DNA from: Winslowiella toletana | GTDB lineage: Bacteria > Pseudomonadota > Gammaproteobacteria > Enterobacterales > Enterobacteriaceae | Length of the DNA: 64,000 nucleotides | Direction of reading: 5' to 3' | Assembly (NCBI RefSeq): GCF_017875465.1 | Contig: NZ_JAGGMQ010000001.1 | Location: forward strand, 1,798,001 to 1,862,000 | Shown: one piece after another, positions 31,066 to 40,015 of the stretch | Layout of the letters: the number at the start of each line of letters is the position of its first letter | Numbering within the stretch: position 1 is the stretch's first letter | Translations under genes and position numbers: made by a program | Notes under the pieces: generated by a model | Seen by the model: only the letters and a program-made list of their open reading frames with translations | What the model was told of the DNA's origin: nothing | Database searches by the model: none

Positions 31066-31187
31066 CAATACCGAGCCTGGGCGTCGAGCAAATCGAGTTA
31101 CTCGAATGATAATCGCGCAGGTCAAATTTTCCCTGGTGTTGGCGCAGTGTATTCGCGCACCCCGGCCTCGGTCGGGGTCATTTTTTT
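31066..31187 (+). ncRNA. arcZ: ArcZ small regulatory RNA
   Basis: The 3' half is nearly identical to E. coli ArcZ: TTTCCCTGGTGTTGGCGCAG, then TATTCGCGCACCCCGG, a GC-rich terminator stem and CATTTTTTT. ArcZ is an Hfq-dependent RNA that activates rpoS translation, represses flhDC and others, and is itself repressed by ArcA. The location between elbB and arcB, antisense to the arcB 3' end, is the same as in E. coli. The processed form would start near 31129. The 5' end given is inferred from the E. coli length of about 121 nt. The segment before the processed part is less conserved. Confidence 0.92.
31156..31187 (+). terminator. Intrinsic terminator of ArcZ
   Basis: CACCCCGGCC / GGTCGGGGTC stem around a short TCG loop is followed by a run of seven T on the plus strand. 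It overlaps the last codons and stop of arcB on the other strand. Confidence 0.9.
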
Positions 31188-33514
31188 CCAGCGTCCTGAA
31201 CCCATTCGCGAAGTACCGCCACATCGTGTCGCCACTCCTGTTTCAGTTCATCGATCCATTCCTGCACGTTATCCCACCACGCGGGTAATTCCGGGCTCTG
31301 AATCTGTTTCGCCAGCTGTTGCAGATGTTGTAAGCCTACCGATCCGGCGGCGCCTTTAATTTTATGCCCCTCTTCGGCAATCCCTTTCTGATCGCGCGCC
31401 ATCATATTGGAATCCAGCACTGCCAGATAACCCGGCATCATCTGCTCAAACATCGCCAGGCTTTGATGAATTAACGACGGCCCGACCAGTTCGATATATT
31501 GCTGCAGCATCGGTACATCGAGTAACGCCAGTTTTTTCTCATCCACCACACTCTCCTCCGTAGGATAGTCATCCTGATAGTCCCAGTACTTTTTAATCAT
31601 CGCCGTCAGCGCGGGTACTGCCAGCGGCTTACTCAGGACATCATTCATACCGGCGTCAAGATACTCACGTTTATCTTTCAGCACATTGGCGGTTAACGCC
31701 ACCAGCGGCGGCAAATGCTGGCCAGCAAAACGTTGATGAATCGCCCGTGCGACGTCCAGTCCGCTCATATCCGGCAGCTGAATATCCAGCAGCACCAGAT
31801 CAAACTCGTCAGGATCGAACATCTCCAGCGCTTCACCACCGGTCATCGCCACTTCCACACTGTTGCCCAGCTTCTCCAGCACCGAGCGCGCCACCACCAC
31901 ATTCAGTTCGATATCTTCGACCAGCAGCACATGCAGCGCCGGTAACGGCAGCTCATCGTCCGGCTGCTCATCGGCTACCTCTTCCGCCAGCTGCGGCGCG
32001 TTAATTTCGACAATAAAGCAGGATCCCTGACCCGGCGCGCTATCGACGGTGATATCACCGCCCATGCTCTGCGCCAGCCGACGCGATACCGCAAGGCCGA
32101 TGCCGGTACCGGTCGCCGGTTTACCGCCATGCTGATCTTTCACCTGATAATACATGGCGAAGATTTTGTCCTGCTCATCCTGCGGGATACCCATCCCGGA
32201 ATCCTGCACCTCAAAGCGCAGGCGCTCGCGCTGCGGCTGATAGCTGACCCGCACCACAATCTCACCCTGTTGGGTAAATTTCACTGCATTGCCAATCAGG
32301 TTCCACAGGATCTGACGCAGACGCGTGCCGTCGGCAATGATTTGATGCGGCAGAGGCAGTTCCGGCGCCATCACAAACTTCAGCCCTTTCGGCTGGGCCA
32401 GCAGGCCGGAAAGGTTTTCCAGGTCGGCGATAAAACCGGTGAAATCGAGCGGCTGATTATCAAGCTGCACCTTACGACGCTCAATTTTATCCATCTCAAT
32501 CACATCATTGAAAATATTGCCGAGGGTAATTGCGGAGACATGGATAGTTTTCAGGTATTTCAGCTGTTCCTGATTCAAATCGGTATCAAGCAGGATGCGA
32601 CTCAGGCCCACAATGCCATTAAGCGGCGTACGCAGCTCGTGGCTGATCGTAGAGATAAAGGTGGTCTTCTCCCTGCTGGCATTCTCTAACGCGTCCTGAT
32701 AGCGCTTACGTTCGGTTATATCGCGTCCGAAGCCCATCAGCCCGCTGCGTTTACCAACGCGGTCGTAATAAGGCACTTTACGAATTTCAAAGCAGGCTTT
32801 ACGACCATCGGGATACTCCAGCCACTGCTCATAGGTCAGCGACACATTATGGCGGAATACCTTTTCGTCAGTTTCCAGCACCTTGGTGGCTGCCTCGTCG
32901 TCATAGACATCTTTCGGCGTCAGGCCGATCAGCTGCTTTTCACTTTTGCCGGTCAGCAGCTCCATCGCACGGTTACAGCCGGAGAACTGTTGATCGATAT
33001 TGCGATAGAACACCAGGTCAGGCGAAGCATCAAGGAATGAGCGCAGAAAGGAGGATTGCTGTTCCAGTTCGATTTGCGCCTGTTCGCGCCGCGCCATCTC
33101 CTCCTTCAGCTTATCCATCACCTGCAGACGCGCCTCCTCCGCTTTAATACGGTCGGCGATCTCCTGGTTAAGCTGAGTGATATTGTCCTGCATCTGCTGA
33201 TTCAGCTCGAGATCGCGATGGCGCATCTCCTCCAGCTTGTCCACCAGCCGCGCCAGCCGCTGGCGCGACTCCTCCAGCTGCTCAACCACCACCGAGAGGA
33301 AATAGACCGCCCAGGGAGTAATCAGCAGCCCGAAGAACACCGAACGCACCATATCGATACTTTCAACGTGGCCGCGCAGCAGCATGGTCACCGCCATCTG
33401 CACCACCATCGCCAGCACCACCAGCGCGGAGGCCAGCAGTAATGAAAAGCGTACCAGTCCCAGTTTGACCATCAAATCAACGTAATACTGCGCTAATAAC
33501 CGAATTTGCTTCAT
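31178..33514 (-). CDS. arcB: Aerobic respiration control sensor kinase ArcB
   Basis: This 778 aa hybrid tripartite kinase has the same length as E. coli ArcB. Two TM helices (about residues 25-47 and 58-77) precede a coiled coil and a PAS domain. The transmitter has ISTISHELRTPLNG (His292), the N box and GTGIGLAVSRRLA. The receiver has LVLLDIQLPDMSG (Asp576), and the HPt domain has EEGHKIKGAAGSVG (His717). It senses quinone redox state and phosphorylates ArcA. The ATG at 33514 (MKQIRLLAQYY) is chosen over an upstream in-frame codon by homology. E. coli yhcC, normally upstream, is missing. Confidence 0.97.
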   Translation of the reverse strand: MKQIRLLAQYYVDLMVKLGLVRFSLLLASALVVLAMVVQMAVTMLLRGHVESIDMVRSVFFGLLITPWAVYFLSVVVEQLEESRQRLARLVDKLEEMRHRDLELNQQMQDNITQLNQEIADRIKAEEARLQVMDKLKEEMARREQAQIELEQQSSFLRSFLDASPDLVFYRNIDQQFSGCNRAMELLTGKSEKQLIGLTPKDVYDDEAATKVLETDEKVFRHNVSLTYEQWLEYPDGRKACFEIRKVPYYDRVGKRSGLMGFGRDITERKRYQDALENASREKTTFISTISHELRTPLNGIVGLSRILLDTDLNQEQLKYLKTIHVSAITLGNIFNDVIEMDKIERRKVQLDNQPLDFTGFIADLENLSGLLAQPKGLKFVMAPELPLPHQIIADGTRLRQILWNLIGNAVKFTQQGEIVVRVSYQPQRERLRFEVQDSGMGIPQDEQDKIFAMYYQVKDQHGGKPATGTGIGLAVSRRLAQSMGGDITVDSAPGQGSCFIVEINAPQLAEEVADEQPDDELPLPALHVLLVEDIELNVVVARSVLEKLGNSVEVAMTGGEALEMFDPDEFDLVLLDIQLPDMSGLDVARAIHQRFAGQHLPPLVALTANVLKDKREYLDAGMNDVLSKPLAVPALTAMIKKYWDYQDDYPTEESVVDEKKLALLDVPMLQQYIELVGPSLIHQSLAMFEQMMPGYLAVLDSNMMARDQKGIAEEGHKIKGAAGSVGLQHLQQLAKQIQSPELPAWWDNVQEWIDELKQEWRHDVAVLREWVQDAGKK

Positions 33515-33605
33515 AAACAGCTTCCTTCCTGGTCGATACGCATCATCATATCGCACTTTTACCGCGAACGCGGTGGCGCTGGATCAGCATAACCGGTGGC
33601 GAACG

Positions 33606-33622
33606 CGCACCAAATTGGTGCG
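33606..33622. promoter_or_regulatory. NtrC-like palindromic site
   Basis: CGCACCAAATTGGTGCG is a perfect 17-bp palindrome around one centre base and matches the NtrC enhancer consensus TGCACCAnnnTGGTGCA at all but the outermost base of each arm. It lies about 90 bp upstream of arcB and 800 bp upstream of the GltB-like gene. No convincing sigma-54 -24/-12 promoter was found close by. Confidence 0.45.
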
Positions 33623-33646
33623 AAAGCCGCGTCATTCGCGGCTTTC
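33622..33646. terminator. Strong hairpin upstream of arcB
   Basis: GAAAGCCGCG pairs perfectly with CGCGGCTTTC around a 5-nt loop. The T tails are short, so it may be a remnant of a terminator of the lost yhcC locus or a weak bidirectional terminator. Confidence 0.4.
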
Positions 33647-34420
33647 ACGCCTTTACCACAGAAAAGATATTGACTAATTTTGGCAACCGCATAATCTGTT
33701 GGGCCGCCTCAGCAAATGAGCGCTTCTGCGTTATTATTGTTTTTCAATGTGATGACCTTGTTGCGTCATCCGGCCTCCCCATATCAAAACGAATAATCAT
33801 TCATCTTTAGCGATATTTTAATCATGCGCAGCACGATTAATTTTACTAATGATGAGGCGCTATTTGATTCAAATATCCATTCAGTTCAAAAACAGTCTCA
33901 TCCTGCGGTTTCAGCGCTGTTATCAGCATATAATGCTATAATTGATGTCAGCACCAGCATGGTGCAGGTATTTGCTCACTGCACTATAGTGAGTCAGTTC
34001 ACATTTCTTCCGCAGCAACATTACACTCGATCGGGATAAAATTGAGTAACAACCCTATAAATTACAGTAATATAACCACAATAAAGCCCGAAAAAGCATA
34101 AGTAAGAACCACATTTGACCTCTGTACGCTTTCCCGATAAGTTGGAAATCCGCTGGAAGCTTTCCTGAGGGGCCAGTGTCTCGGCATATCTATGCAGCAA
34201 GAAGACTCCCGCATGATGCAAGTTATCTCTTCTAATGAGACCCGGAAATAAAGAGCACCCCACTGGCTGACATTAAATAATGTCAGCCGCTGAAATGCCC
34301 GGATAAACGATGCCCGCTGAATAGCGGATATAAAATGATACAGAGCTGGGAGTCAGTCCGGCTGCGCTCTGTGCCTGAAACAACGTGGTAATGTCACAGC
34401 AGTAATTAAGGAGGCCCTCG

Positions 34421-37400
34421 ATGTCCAATTCAAACCCATATCCCTATGGCTTGTATGATCCAGCAGATGAAAGTGATAGCTGTGGCGTGGGTTTCCTCAC
34501 ACGTAAGGACGGCGAGCAGACTCATGAGATACTGCAGATGGCGCACAGCGCCCTGTGTACCGTACCTCATCGTGGGGGCATGTCGGCCGAAGGCGTAGGT
34601 GACGGAGCCGGGGTCAACGTAGATCTCTCTTTGCACTTCTTCCGTAAAATTACTGGCCAGTCGCTGGAGTCCGGACGCTTTGGCGTCGGTAACTTCTTTG
34701 TGCCGAAAGATAGCGAACAGCGCGCCACTGCCGAACGTCTGGTGGCTGATATCCTCGCCTCTTACGGCTTTACCACTATTTTAAAGCGTGACCTGCCGCT
34801 GGACGCCAGCGTTCTGCGTCCGGCCGCCGCGCAATTCCAGCTGCCAATCGTTCAGTGGGTGTTTACTGCCCCGCAGGACGTAACCGATCAAAATACGTTT
34901 GAAAAACGCATCTATCGCGCGCTGCTGGATATCGAAGCCCGTGCCTTTACTGAAAGCCAGTTTGGCGGACTTTATCCGCTCTCGCTCTCTTCCCGTACGC
35001 AGGTACTGAAAGCACGCCTTAACTCCAATGAAGTGATCCCTTATTTCCAGGATCTGACCGATCCGGATCATCAGGTGCGTGGCCTGTTTTTCCATACCCG
35101 TTTCTCGACGAACACCGATCCGCATACCACCATGGCGCAGCCGTTCCGCCTGATGGCGCACAACGGTGAGCTGAATACCGACCGTAAAAACCGCATTGCC
35201 GAAGCGGCGCTGGCGCTGGCGCGTGGCAAAAAAATCGTGCGGCCAAAAGGTCAGTCCGACAGCTCACGTCTCGATCAGAGTATCCACAGCCGTCTGATGG
35301 AAGACGATCTGGATCTGATCCTCGCGGTGGTGTCCATGATGCCGCCAGCGTGGGAAAACGATGATTCATTATCGCCAGGTGTGCGCGCGATGCTGGAGTA
35401 CTTCTCTTTATATGAAGAGAAAAATGACGGCCCGGCGGCGCTGATTTTTGGTAACGGTGAAATTATCGGCGCGCGTCTGGATCGCCTTGGCCTGCGTCCG
35501 CTGCGCTCGGTGGAAACCGCTGAGTATATTGGCGCGATGTCAGAAGCGGGCCAGATCGCCTTCCCACCGGAAAGCGTATTACGCCGTGGCCGTATCGAAG
35601 CCGGCGGGATGCTCTATTACGATCACAGCGCAAAACGCAGCTACACCACCATTGAAGCGCTGGAAAAACTGGCGACAGAACAGGATTATCCGGCGCTGCT
35701 GGCACAATCGCGCGTCACCCTGCAAGATCTGCCGGTAATTGCCGCCGAGCAGTTAGGCTCGCCACTGCGTTACAGCGGCGATCTGAAAACCTATCAGCGT
35801 TTTGTTGCTTACTATTACAATCAGGAAAGCTTCAAATTTATGATGGATCCGATGCTGAACACCGGTGCTGAAAAAATTTCAGCCATGGGTTACGGCAACG
35901 CGATCAACGGTTTATCCGATCATGAAGGCGGCATGGCGCACTACTTCTCTCAGCGCTTTGCCCAGGTAACTAACCCACCGTTAGACTCCATTCGTGAAGT
36001 TGACGGCATGACGCTGCGCGTAGCGCTGGGCGCCAAACCGCATCTCGGACGCAGCAAAGGCCGGCAGATTATTGTGCCGACGCCAATCCTGACCCATCTG
36101 GATATGCTGCAGTTACGTGAGCAGGACGTCGCCCCTTACGCCCGCTTTGAAATGCTGTATCAGCCAGTACTCGGCACCGATGCGCAGAGCCGTCTGGATA
36201 ATGCCGGAGCGCTGGAGCTGGCGATTGACGACCTGGCGCAGCAAGTGGTCGATTTCGCCCGTGAACAGGGTGGCATCGCGGTTATTACCGACCGCCATAT
36301 CTCTTCAAGCCGTGCAGCGATGCCAATGCTGCTGGTGGTTTCCGCCATTAACCAGCGTCTGGTGCAGGAAGGTCTGCGTCTTGACGTATCGCTGGTCGTG
36401 GAGAGTGGTCAGAGCATTTCTTCGCACCATATCGCTGCGGCGCTGGGCTTTGGCGCTTCCGCTATCTATCCACTCGGTGTGCAGATGCGTGCCGAAGAGA
36501 AATATGGCGAAGGCGAAGAAGGCAACAAAGCGTTTAAACGCTATGCCAAAGCCGCTGAAAAAGCGCTGATGAAAACCATGGGTAAAGTTGGACTCTGTAC
36601 CGTGGAAAGCTACAGCTGTGGTGAATTCTTTGAGCCGAACTTCCTCGATACCGAAGATGCGGTCCTGAAGAAATATTTCCCGAATATCAGAACCCCGGTT
36701 GGCGGCGCGGGCTTTGCGGCTATCGCCCAGATGGCGGTGGACTGGCATCAGAGCGCGCTGAAAATTCAGGGCGAGTCCGAAGTGCCGCTGCTCGGCCTGT
36801 TTAAAGAGCGTGCGGAAGGCGCCGGTCACTCTTACGGCACCATCGCGGTACGTACCTTTATTGATATGACTGAGCAGCCAATTCGCTTTGCCGACAAGCC
36901 GCGCGAAGAGGATCAGTTTATCCGCCTGCTGACGCTGGCAAAGCTGGACAATGCTTTCAATATCAAAGCGAAGTCATTTAAGGACAGCAGCTTTGAGCGT
37001 ATCCCGAACGAGGTCATCGACGCCTTTACCATTACGCCGGATTACCGTCAGTTCTCCAGCCTGATGCACCAGGAGCGTAAACGTCGTCCTGCGGCGCTGC
37101 GTGACATTCTCGCCTTCCCGGCGGACTTGACCCATGTCGACAGCATTGCCGAGTTCTCGCGTAAACTGGGCCGTTATTCATTAATTAACAATGGCTTTGC
37201 GGTTCGTGGTCTGGTCTGTGAAAGCAACGAAGACGCCAGTCAGTTTACGCTGCGTCTGACCGATGCGATTGAAGGGCTGAAATCTGAAAACGAGCGGCTG
37301 GCTGCGCTGGATATTGCACTGAAAAATCGCTTTGACACCGAAATCGAAAGCAGCGAAATCGTCAGCGGTGCCTTGCGGATGGTGGCCAGTGGCACAGCGG

Positions 37401-39949
37401 CAGACTATCTGTCACGCCTGTTCACCACCTCACCTTCGCTGCCGTTAAGCGAAGTGCAGCCGGCCAGCGAAATTACCCGTACCTTTGCTTCCGGTGCGAT
37501 GAGTCATGGCGCGCTGGTCGCGCCGGCGCATGAAGCCGTCGCGCATGGCACCAATATGGTTGGCGGTATGAGCAACTGTGGTGAAGGTGGCGAACACTAC
37601 TCACGTCACGGCACCATCCGTGCTTCACGCATCAAACAGCTGGCCTCTGGCCGCTTCGGCGTCTGGGCCGCCTATCTGGCGGATCCGATGCTGGAAGAGC
37701 TGGAGATCAAAATTGGTCAGGGTGCAAAACCTGGCGAAGGCGGTCAGTTGCCGTCGGCGAAAGTGACGGTTGAGATCGCGGCTGCCCGTGGCGGTACGCC
37801 GGGCGTGGAGCTGGTATCGCCACCTCCGCACCACGATACCTACTCAATTGAAGATCTGGCGCAGCTGATCCATGACTGCAAAGCGGCGCGCGTGCGGGTG
37901 ATCGTGAAACTGGTCTCCTCTGAAGGTATCGGCACCATCGCGGTCGGCGTGGCGAAAGCTGGCGCGGATGTGATTAACGTCGCCGGTAACACCGGTGGCA
38001 CCGGCGCCGCTTCGGTGACCAGCCTGAAATATACCGGCCGTGTGGCGGAAATCGGCATTGCCGAAGTGCATCAGGCGCTGTGCGCCAACGGTCTGCGTGA
38101 GAAAGTGATCTTACGCTGTTCCGGCGCGCAGCAAACCGGCAGCGACGTGGTGAAATCGGCGCTGCTGGGTGGCGACAGCTTTGAGTTCGGTACCACCGCA
38201 CTGATGATGCTGAAATGCGTGATGGCGAAAAACTGTAACGTCAAATGCCCGGCCGGTCTGACCACCAATGCCGAAGCCTTTGATGGCGATCCGCGTCAGC
38301 TGGCGCAGTACTTTATCAACGTGGCGCACGAAGTGCGTGAAATGCTGGCGCGCATGGGTCTGCGCTCGCTGCGTGAAGCGCGTGGTCGTTCGGATCTGCT
38401 GCACCTGATGGATCACCCGCGTGAAGTTGGCAAACTGGATCTGCGCGCCATGCTGACCGTCGTGCCGGAGCAGAAAATCGCCCGTCCGGTCTATCTGGAA
38501 AAAGATTTCGAGCTGGATAACGGCTGGTTAGAACAGCTGAACAGCGAACTGTTCGCCGAAGGCAAGCGCGAGATTAAGCTCGGCAATGGTATTACGCTGA
38601 ACAACCGTAATAAGAGCGTCGGTGGCCAGTTATCTATTGATATTGAGCGCGCGCTGAACCACCAGCTGGATGCTGCACAGCTGAGCGCGATTCCGGCCGC
38701 CCTGCTTGACGATCGTGGCCGTCGCTATCTGGCGCCGGGTACGGTGAATATTGCCACTGTCGGCTCTGCAGGCCAGTCCTACGGCGTATTCTGTAACGAC
38801 GGTATGCGCCTCGATCACAGCGGCACCTGCAATGATGGCGTCGGCAAAGGGCAATGCGGCGGCGAAATCGTCGTCAGATCGCCAGGCGGCGGTTCGCAGG
38901 ATGCTGATGGCAACGTCCTGATTGGTAACTTTGCCCTGTTTGGCGCTACCGGTGGACGTCTGTTTGTTCAGGGGCAGGCGGGAGACCGCTTTGCGGTTCG
39001 TAACTCCGGCGCCACTGCCGTGGTTGAAGGGGTCGGTGATTTCTGCTGCGAATATATGACTAACGGCGCCATCCTTAACCTCGGTACCTTCGGTAAAGGT
39101 TTTGGCAATGGGATGAGCGGCGGTTTCGCTTACCAGTACGACCCGTATGGCGCACTGGCCGCCCACGCCGCCGGTGATTCAGTGCTGTTTGGCTCGATTG
39201 CCGAAGACGATGAGATGGCGCGCGTACATAAAGAAGCGGTGCTGACGATGCTGAACTGGCATCTGGACGCCACCGGTTCTGAGCGTGCCGCCTGGCTGTT
39301 GCAGCACTGGGAAACCGAGTGCCAGCACTTTGTCTACGTGATGCCGCGCTCACTGCTGCTGTATCAGGATGGCGCTGAAATTCTGAAGGCGAAAACGCGT
39401 AAGGATCTGCTGGAAGAGCTGTCCACCGCGCTGGCCGGCCACCAGGTGGCGAAATTTAAAAACGCCTGGCGCAACAAGCAGACTATCGCTAATGGCTCGG
39501 TACCGGCTTATGGCGCCACCGACACGCCAGAAATGTTTGTGTTGCTGAATAACTACACCGTACTCAGTTCTGCTCAACAGCTGGCGCTGTCGCGTCTGCC
39601 GAAAGGCACTGCGGTAGAAGATGCGGCGATGGAAAAAGCGGTGCGTAACCTGCTGATGACTGAAGATTTTGCGTTAATCAGTAAGTTGCAGCGTCATGCC
39701 CGCGCGGCGATTGAAAACTACAGTGATGAAGAGCTCTCTTGCCTGATTGCCGCAAAACGCATGTCAGACTACAAGGCAGCACTGACGCAACGTAACATTC
39801 GTTCAATGGACAGTCTGGCCACTTATGGCTGGATCATTTATCAGGATGCCCGTAACCGACAGGTTCTGGGAGGACTGCCTGACTTTGAGGAACTGTTTGC
39901 CCGTGCCGCACTGCCAGAACTGGCGGCGGCGGTGGGTAAACTGGCCTGA
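34421..39949 (+). CDS. GltB-like glutamate synthase large subunit, extended form
   Basis: This 1842 aa protein belongs to the glutamate synthase large-subunit family but is far longer than E. coli GltB (about 1490-1520 aa). The class II amidotransferase domain starts at Cys21 (CGVGFLTRKDG) after a 20-residue propeptide. Central and FMN-binding domains follow (SGAMSHGALVAPAHEA, GVELVSPPPHHDTYS, GNTGGTGAASVTSLK). The Fe-S cysteines are C1266, C1272 and C1276, with CX5CX3C spacing instead of the usual CX5CX4C. A GXGXG beta-helix domain follows (FGATGGRLFVQGQAG). About 200 C-terminal residues (from about 1640) have no counterpart that I recognise. It has AAGGAGG before its ATG and is followed 66 bp later by a diflavin reductase gene, not gltD. 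It is probably a glutamate synthase or related amidotransferase with a different electron donor. Confidence 0.85.
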   Translation: MSNSNPYPYGLYDPADESDSCGVGFLTRKDGEQTHEILQMAHSALCTVPHRGGMSAEGVGDGAGVNVDLSLHFFRKITGQSLESGRFGVGNFFVPKDSEQRATAERLVADILASYGFTTILKRDLPLDASVLRPAAAQFQLPIVQWVFTAPQDVTDQNTFEKRIYRALLDIEARAFTESQFGGLYPLSLSSRTQVLKARLNSNEVIPYFQDLTDPDHQVRGLFFHTRFSTNTDPHTTMAQPFRLMAHNGELNTDRKNRIAEAALALARGKKIVRPKGQSDSSRLDQSIHSRLMEDDLDLILAVVSMMPPAWENDDSLSPGVRAMLEYFSLYEEKNDGPAALIFGNGEIIGARLDRLGLRPLRSVETAEYIGAMSEAGQIAFPPESVLRRGRIEAGGMLYYDHSAKRSYTTIEALEKLATEQDYPALLAQSRVTLQDLPVIAAEQLGSPLRYSGDLKTYQRFVAYYYNQESFKFMMDPMLNTGAEKISAMGYGNAINGLSDHEGGMAHYFSQRFAQVTNPPLDSIREVDGMTLRVALGAKPHLGRSKGRQIIVPTPILTHLDMLQLREQDVAPYARFEMLYQPVLGTDAQSRLDNAGALELAIDDLAQQVVDFAREQGGIAVITDRHISSSRAAMPMLLVVSAINQRLVQEGLRLDVSLVVESGQSISSHHIAAALGFGASAIYPLGVQMRAEEKYGEGEEGNKAFKRYAKAAEKALMKTMGKVGLCTVESYSCGEFFEPNFLDTEDAVLKKYFPNIRTPVGGAGFAAIAQMAVDWHQSALKIQGESEVPLLGLFKERAEGAGHSYGTIAVRTFIDMTEQPIRFADKPREEDQFIRLLTLAKLDNAFNIKAKSFKDSSFERIPNEVIDAFTITPDYRQFSSLMHQERKRRPAALRDILAFPADLTHVDSIAEFSRKLGRYSLINNGFAVRGLVCESNEDASQFTLRLTDAIEGLKSENERLAALDIALKNRFDTEIESSEIVSGALRMVASGTAADYLSRLFTTSPSLPLSEVQPASEITRTFASGAMSHGALVAPAHEAVAHGTNMVGGMSNCGEGGEHYSRHGTIRASRIKQLASGRFGVWAAYLADPMLEELEIKIGQGAKPGEGGQLPSAKVTVEIAAARGGTPGVELVSPPPHHDTYSIEDLAQLIHDCKAARVRVIVKLVSSEGIGTIAVGVAKAGADVINVAGNTGGTGAASVTSLKYTGRVAEIGIAEVHQALCANGLREKVILRCSGAQQTGSDVVKSALLGGDSFEFGTTALMMLKCVMAKNCNVKCPAGLTTNAEAFDGDPRQLAQYFINVAHEVREMLARMGLRSLREARGRSDLLHLMDHPREVGKLDLRAMLTVVPEQKIARPVYLEKDFELDNGWLEQLNSELFAEGKREIKLGNGITLNNRNKSVGGQLSIDIERALNHQLDAAQLSAIPAALLDDRGRRYLAPGTVNIATVGSAGQSYGVFCNDGMRLDHSGTCNDGVGKGQCGGEIVVRSPGGGSQDADGNVLIGNFALFGATGGRLFVQGQAGDRFAVRNSGATAVVEGVGDFCCEYMTNGAILNLGTFGKGFGNGMSGGFAYQYDPYGALAAHAAGDSVLFGSIAEDDEMARVHKEAVLTMLNWHLDATGSERAAWLLQHWETECQHFVYVMPRSLLLYQDGAEILKAKTRKDLLEELSTALAGHQVAKFKNAWRNKQTIANGSVPAYGATDTPEMFVLLNNYTVLSSAQQLALSRLPKGTAVEDAAMEKAVRNLLMTEDFALISKLQRHARAAIENYSDEELSCLIAAKRMSDYKAALTQRNIRSMDSLATYGWIIYQDARNRQVLGGLPDFEELFARAALPELAAAVGKLA

Positions 39950-40015
39950 TTGCCGGTTAATTTGAATGCGAATTTTTACAGAACACGATAAAACGGGATT
40001 GAGCAGATAAAACCG

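Larger units (their letters stand above)
33515..34420. other. Gene-free region between arcB and the GltB-like gene (yhcC position)
   Basis: About 900 bp without a convincing gene. Two small open frames (33824-34039 plus; 34021-34263 minus) lack ribosome binding sites and family features. The stretch holds an NtrC-like palindrome at 33606, a strong hairpin at 33622, AT-rich sequence at 33780-34130 and, just before the GltB-like gene, AAGGAGG. In E. coli this position carries yhcC (radical SAM), of which I see no trace. Confidence 0.6.

Noticed and set aside
33824..34263. Two small open frames upstream of the GltB-like gene
   Set aside because: They have no ribosome binding site, low-complexity composition and no family features, and overlap each other on opposite strands.
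34340..34370. Possible sigma-54 promoter before the GltB-like gene (GG-N10-GC)
   Set aside because: Only the GG and GC dinucleotides match; the rest of the -24/-12 consensus is poor.
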